Below, piece after piece: positions 60,943 to 64,000 of a DNA stretch of 64,000 bases. A program made the translations under genes and the position numbers. The notes under the pieces were generated by a model. That model was given only the letters and a program-made list of their open reading frames with translations. It was not told where the DNA came from and did no database searches. Within the stretch, counting starts at the first letter, position 1; each line of letters opens with the position of its first letter. Origin of the DNA: Leucobacter chromiireducens subsp. solipictus (GTDB lineage: Bacteria > Actinomycetota > Actinomycetes > Actinomycetales > Microbacteriaceae). The stretch spans positions 1 to 64,000 of the forward strand of contig NZ_QYAC01000002.1 of assembly GCF_016758195.1 (NCBI RefSeq). Reading direction: 5' to 3'.

Positions 60943-62121
60943 GTGACGCGCTCGCGGACGCAGGCGGCTCAGTATCCCGCGACGCCGCAGCTGCTCGGCC
61001 TGTGTGTGGTCGCGGCGCTGCTCGTGGTGGGACAGCTGTACGCGGCGCTGCCGCTCCGGGGGCCCGTCTCTGACGCGTTCGGGGCGGACGCGACCTTCGC
61101 GCTCGCCACCGTGTTCGGCGTGTGGTACGCCGCGGGCTTCCTGCTGTGGGGACCGCTCTCCGAGCAGTTTGGGCGCAAGCGGATGCTGCTCACCGGGCTT
61201 ACGCTGCTCGTGGCCGCCACGGCGGCGTGCGCGTTCGCGCCGACGTTGCTCGCGCTGGGCGTCGCCCGCGGCGTTCAGGGGCTTGCGGCGGCCTGTTTCG
61301 CGCCGATCGTGCTCGCCTACCTCTCCGACGCGGCCCCGCCCCAGCGGCGGCCGCTCGCGATCAGCGTGATGGCGACCTCGTTTCTGCTCGCTGGGGTGTT
61401 TGGTCAGCTCACCGCCGCGGCGCTCCTGACGCGGCTCGCCTGGCCCGGCGTCTTCGGGGTGTCGACCGCGCTGCTCGCCGCCACCGTCGTCGCCATCGCA
61501 CTCGGCATGCGTGATGTGCCGCCTGCCCACCGGCTCGAGACCTCGCTCGCGCGGCGCTTCCGGGACAGCCTCGCGCTGCTCGCGACGCCGCGGGTGCTCC
61601 TGATCTCGGGCGGCCATGTCACGCTCATGTGCGTCTTCACCGCGTTCTACGCGGCGCTTGCGCCGGTGCTCGAACCGCACGGCGGGGGTGAGACGGCCAT
61701 GCTGTGGCTCCGGGTCGCGGCGGTCCCGGGAATGTTTGCCACGCTGCTCGTCGGTCCGCTCGCCGCCCGCCTCGGCGGGGTCGGCCGGGTCGCGCGGCTC
61801 GGCTGCCTCGTCTCGGCGGCGGCGCTCCTGGCGGCCCCGCTCGCGCTCGCTTCGCTCCCGCTGCTCGCCATCGCGGGCTGCGCGATGTGCGCGGGGGTGG
61901 CGCTGAGCCTGCCGTCCGGGGTCATGCTCTACGGGGATGCGTCACCCCATGCGCGAGGTATCGGCATGGCGCTCAACGGCTTCGTCCTGTTCCTCGGGGC
62001 GAGCCTCGGGCCGCTCACCGCGCTCCTCCCGGTGCCCGCCACGGCGCTGCTGTGCGGGCTCGCGGGCATCTCGCTCCTCGGCGCCGCGAGTCTCACGGTG
62101 CTGCTGCGCCGCACGCCGTAG
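60943..62121 (+). CDS. MFS transporter (YnfM/DHA1-like)
   Basis: A 392-residue permease with twelve membrane segments. The loop 2-3 motif reads GPLSEQFGRKRMLLTG and the equivalent in the second half GPLAARLGGVGRVARLG. Segment 5 has SFLLAGVFGQLTAA, typical of the YnfM-like drug/metabolite efflux branch. GTG start 21 bp after the IclR stop, so it may be cotranscribed with the regulator. The substrate is unknown; a link to allantoin or glyoxylate is possible only by position. Confidence 0.85.
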   Translation: MTRSRTQAAQYPATPQLLGLCVVAALLVVGQLYAALPLRGPVSDAFGADATFALATVFGVWYAAGFLLWGPLSEQFGRKRMLLTGLTLLVAATAACAFAPTLLALGVARGVQGLAAACFAPIVLAYLSDAAPPQRRPLAISVMATSFLLAGVFGQLTAAALLTRLAWPGVFGVSTALLAATVVAIALGMRDVPPAHRLETSLARRFRDSLALLATPRVLLISGGHVTLMCVFTAFYAALAPVLEPHGGGETAMLWLRVAAVPGMFATLLVGPLAARLGGVGRVARLGCLVSAAALLAAPLALASLPLLAIAGCAMCAGVALSLPSGVMLYGDASPHARGIGMALNGFVLFLGASLGPLTALLPVPATALLCGLAGISLLGAASLTVLLRRTP

Positions 62122-62181
62122 CCGCCCGGCGCGCGCCCGGCGTCCCGTGCGGGCCACCCGCCCCACCCGCCCCACCCGAAA

Positions 62182-62247
62182 CGAGGCAATTTATCTGGCG
62201 CGATGGATTCTCCCGCGAAAATTCCTCGGGCCAGATAAATTGCCTCG
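62182..62247. repeat. AT-rich palindromic repeat B, copy 4
   Basis: Arms CGAGGCAATTTATCTGGC (62182-62199) and 62230-62247 are perfect 18-bp inverse copies around 30 nt containing GCGAAAATTCCTCGGG. It lies between the convergent MFS and aceE genes and could end both transcripts. The AGATAAATTGC motif is shared with copy 1. Confidence 0.75.
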
Positions 62248-62286
62248 GTTGGGGTGAGGCCGGGCGGGGCCCGGTACCGCGCCGGG

Positions 62287-64000
62287 TTAGGCGTCGCCGC
62301 CGGCGTTGCCGGTGGTGCCCGCGGTCAGATCGTCCAGGCGGTACTTCCGCGCCGCCTCGGCGGGCAGCGCCGGATCGATCACGCCGTCGAGCGCGAGCGC
62401 CTCCAGGGTGCGCACCACGATCGACTCGATGTCCACGTGGAAGAAGCGCCGCGCCGCCGCACGGGTATCCGAGAAGCCGAACCCGTCGGTGCCGAGCGAG
62501 AGGAAACGCTGCGGGCTGTACGGGGCGATCTGATCCTGCACCTGGCGCATGAAGTCGCTCACCGCGATCACCGGCCCGCCGCTGCTCTCGCGCAGGCGCT
62601 TCGTGACGTACGGCTCGCGCGCGGGCTCGCCCCGGAGCACGCCCTCGTCCGCGTCCATCGCTTCGCGCCGCAGCTCGTTCCAGCTCGTCACCGACCACAC
62701 GTCCGCGGCAACGTTCCAGTCCTCCGCGAGCAGCCGCTGCGCGGCGAGCGCCCACGGCACGGCGACCCCCGAGGCGAGGATCTGTGCCGGGAATGACCCA
62801 CCGCTCGCCTGCGAGACCCGGTGCATGCCCGCGAGAATGCCCTCGGCGTCCACGTCGGCGGGCTCCGCCGGCTGGGCGATCGGCTCGTTGTAGACCGTGA
62901 GGTAGTACATCACGTTCGGGTCCGGGTGCGCGCCGCCGTACATGCGCTCGAAGCCGGCGGCCACGATGTGCGCGAGCTCGTAGCCGTACGCCGGATCGTA
63001 GCTCACGACCGCGGGGTTCGTGGAGGCGAGCAGCTGCGAGTGTCCGTCGCCGTGCTGCAGCCCTTCGCCCTGGAGCGTGGTCCGTCCAGCGGTGGCACCG
63101 ATCACGAAGCCGCGGGCCATCTGATCGCCCGCCGCCCAGAACGCGTCGCCCGTGCGCTGGAAGCCGAACATCGAGTAGAACACGTACACCGGGATCAGGG
63201 GTTCGCCGTGGGTGGCGTAGGAGGTGCCCGCGGCGGTGAACGCGGCGACCGCTCCCGCTTCGTTGATGCCGACGTGCAGGATCTGTCCTGACGTTGACTC
63301 CTTATACGCGAGCAGCAGTTCGCGATCCACCGACATGTAGGTGTGCCCCTGCGGGTTGTAGATCTTCGCGGTCGGGAAGTAGGCGTCCATCCCGAAGGTC
63401 CGGGCCTCGTCCGGGATGATGGGCACTATGCGGTGGCCCATCTCCTTGTCGCGGAGGATCTCGCGCAGGATCCGGGCGAACGCCATGGTCGTCGCCGCCT
63501 GCTGCTGCCCGGAACCCTTCTTCGCGAGCTCGTAGGCCTTCGCGCCCGGCACGGGGATCTGCGTGTACTTCGACCGGCGCTCGGGAACGGCACCGCCGAG
63601 CGCGCGGCGGCGCTCCAACATGTACTCCAGTTCCGGCGAGCCCGGTTCGGGGCGGTAGTAGGGCGGCGCGTACACGTCCTCCGAGAGCGCGGAGTCCGGG
63701 ATCGGGATCCGCAGCAGGTCGCGGAAGTCCATCAGATCCTTCGCGGTGAGCTTCTTCATCTGGTGCGAGGCCATCCGGCCTTCGAAGCTCGGGCCCAGCT
63801 TGTAGCCCTTCACGGTCTTTACGAGGATCACCGTGGGCTGACCCGTGTGCTCGCTCGCGGCCTTGAACGCCGAGTAGAGCTTGCGGTAGTCGTGACCGCC
63901 GCGCTTCAGGTTCCAGATCTCGTCGTCGCTGTGCCCCTCGACGAGCTTCGCGGTGCGCGGGTCGCGGCCAAAGAAGTGGTCGCGCACGAAGCCGCCGGAC
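62287..64000 (-). CDS. aceE: Pyruvate dehydrogenase E1 component, homodimeric type (5' part beyond the window)
   Basis: The last 570 codons of AceE, the ThDP-dependent E1 that decarboxylates pyruvate and acetylates the lipoyl E2. Recognisable are [55 protein letters not shown], the transketolase-like centre [17 protein letters not shown], and [35 protein letters not shown] (by position about 305-340). The frame is open to the window edge, so the N-terminal ThDP domain lies to the right. It is convergent with the MFS gene across a palindromic repeat. Confidence 0.96.
   Translation of the reverse strand, partial: SGGFVRDHFFGRDPRTAKLVEGHSDDEIWNLKRGGHDYRKLYSAFKAASEHTGQPTVILVKTVKGYKLGPSFEGRMASHQMKKLTAKDLMDFRDLLRIPIPDSALSEDVYAPPYYRPEPGSPELEYMLERRRALGGAVPERRSKYTQIPVPGAKAYELAKKGSGQQQAATTMAFARILREILRDKEMGHRIVPIIPDEARTFGMDAYFPTAKIYNPQGHTYMSVDRELLLAYKESTSGQILHVGINEAGAVAAFTAAGTSYATHGEPLIPVYVFYSMFGFQRTGDAFWAAGDQMARGFVIGATAGRTTLQGEGLQHGDGHSQLLASTNPAVVSYDPAYGYELAHIVAAGFERMYGGAHPDPNVMYYLTVYNEPIAQPAEPADVDAEGILAGMHRVSQASGGSFPAQILASGVAVPWALAAQRLLAEDWNVAADVWSVTSWNELRREAMDADEGVLRGEPAREPYVTKRLRESSGGPVIAVSDFMRQVQDQIAPYSPQRFLSLGTDGFGFSDTRAAARRFFHVDIESIVVRTLEALALDGVIDPALPAEAARKYRLDDLTAGTTGNAGGDA

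Overview
The window is about 64 kb of very GC-rich, gene-dense DNA from a high-GC Gram-positive bacterium (Actinomycetota). Abundant GTG starts, ATGA stop/start overlaps, the mix of gene families, a LAxTG-type wall-sorting signal and a single-chain glycyl-tRNA synthetase suggest Microbacteriaceae, possibly a Leucobacter relative. That placement is inference. It looks like an ordinary chromosome: no phage, integrase, transposase, CRISPR array or plasmid gene was seen.

Left part (1-18 kb). The end of an ABC importer operon is followed by a 1301-residue protein that keeps the PutA (proline dehydrogenase / P5C dehydrogenase) layout but has lost catalytic residues. Next come a GNAT acetyltransferase, tRNA-Tyr, and a compact operon of a small Pro/Ala-rich protein, a sensor kinase, an OmpR-type regulator, an SLC13 transporter and a glycerate kinase. 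A secreted, wall-anchored M28 peptidase, a methyltransferase, a PNPOx-family protein and a GH114-type lipoprotein follow.

Middle (18-34.6 kb). A 2-hydroxyacid dehydrogenase, succinate-semialdehyde dehydrogenase and glycyl-tRNA synthetase precede a run of CPBP membrane protein, degenerate protoporphyrinogen-oxidase-like protein, YtxH-like protein, DUF1469 (holin-like), DUF3618 and HemD. This run resembles the remains of a heme biosynthesis locus. Then come a nitroreductase, an AEC transporter and its TetR regulator, an amidohydrolase, an NhaC antiporter and a divergent LysG/ArgP-LysE pair.

34.8-48.1 kb. A CitA/CitB-type two-component system is divergent from a TctCBA tricarboxylate transporter. 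It is followed by a yeast-type cytosine deaminase with a CodB-like permease, a threonine aldolase, and an ABC-2 exporter with a NarL-type two-component system.

48.3-60.9 kb. A purine/glyoxylate catabolic region lies on the minus strand as two transcription units, each closed by a strong hairpin: hyi-glxR-gcl-glxK-allB, and malic enzyme-aceB-DUF6986-allE. Both begin with the same roughly 50-bp promoter/operator-like module, with half-sites 32 bp apart, and an IclR-family (AllR-like) regulator is next door. Allantoin is opened by AllB, AllE acts on ureidoglycine, and glyoxylate is routed either to glycerate (Gcl, GlxR, GlxK) or to malate and pyruvate (AceB, malic enzyme). The window ends with an MFS exporter and the 3' part of aceE.

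Two intergenic palindromic repeat families are dispersed here: an imperfect palindrome of about 75-90 bp (five copies) and an AT-rich palindrome of about 55-80 bp (four copies). Short tandem arrays (7-bp and 6-bp units) lie beside members of each family.
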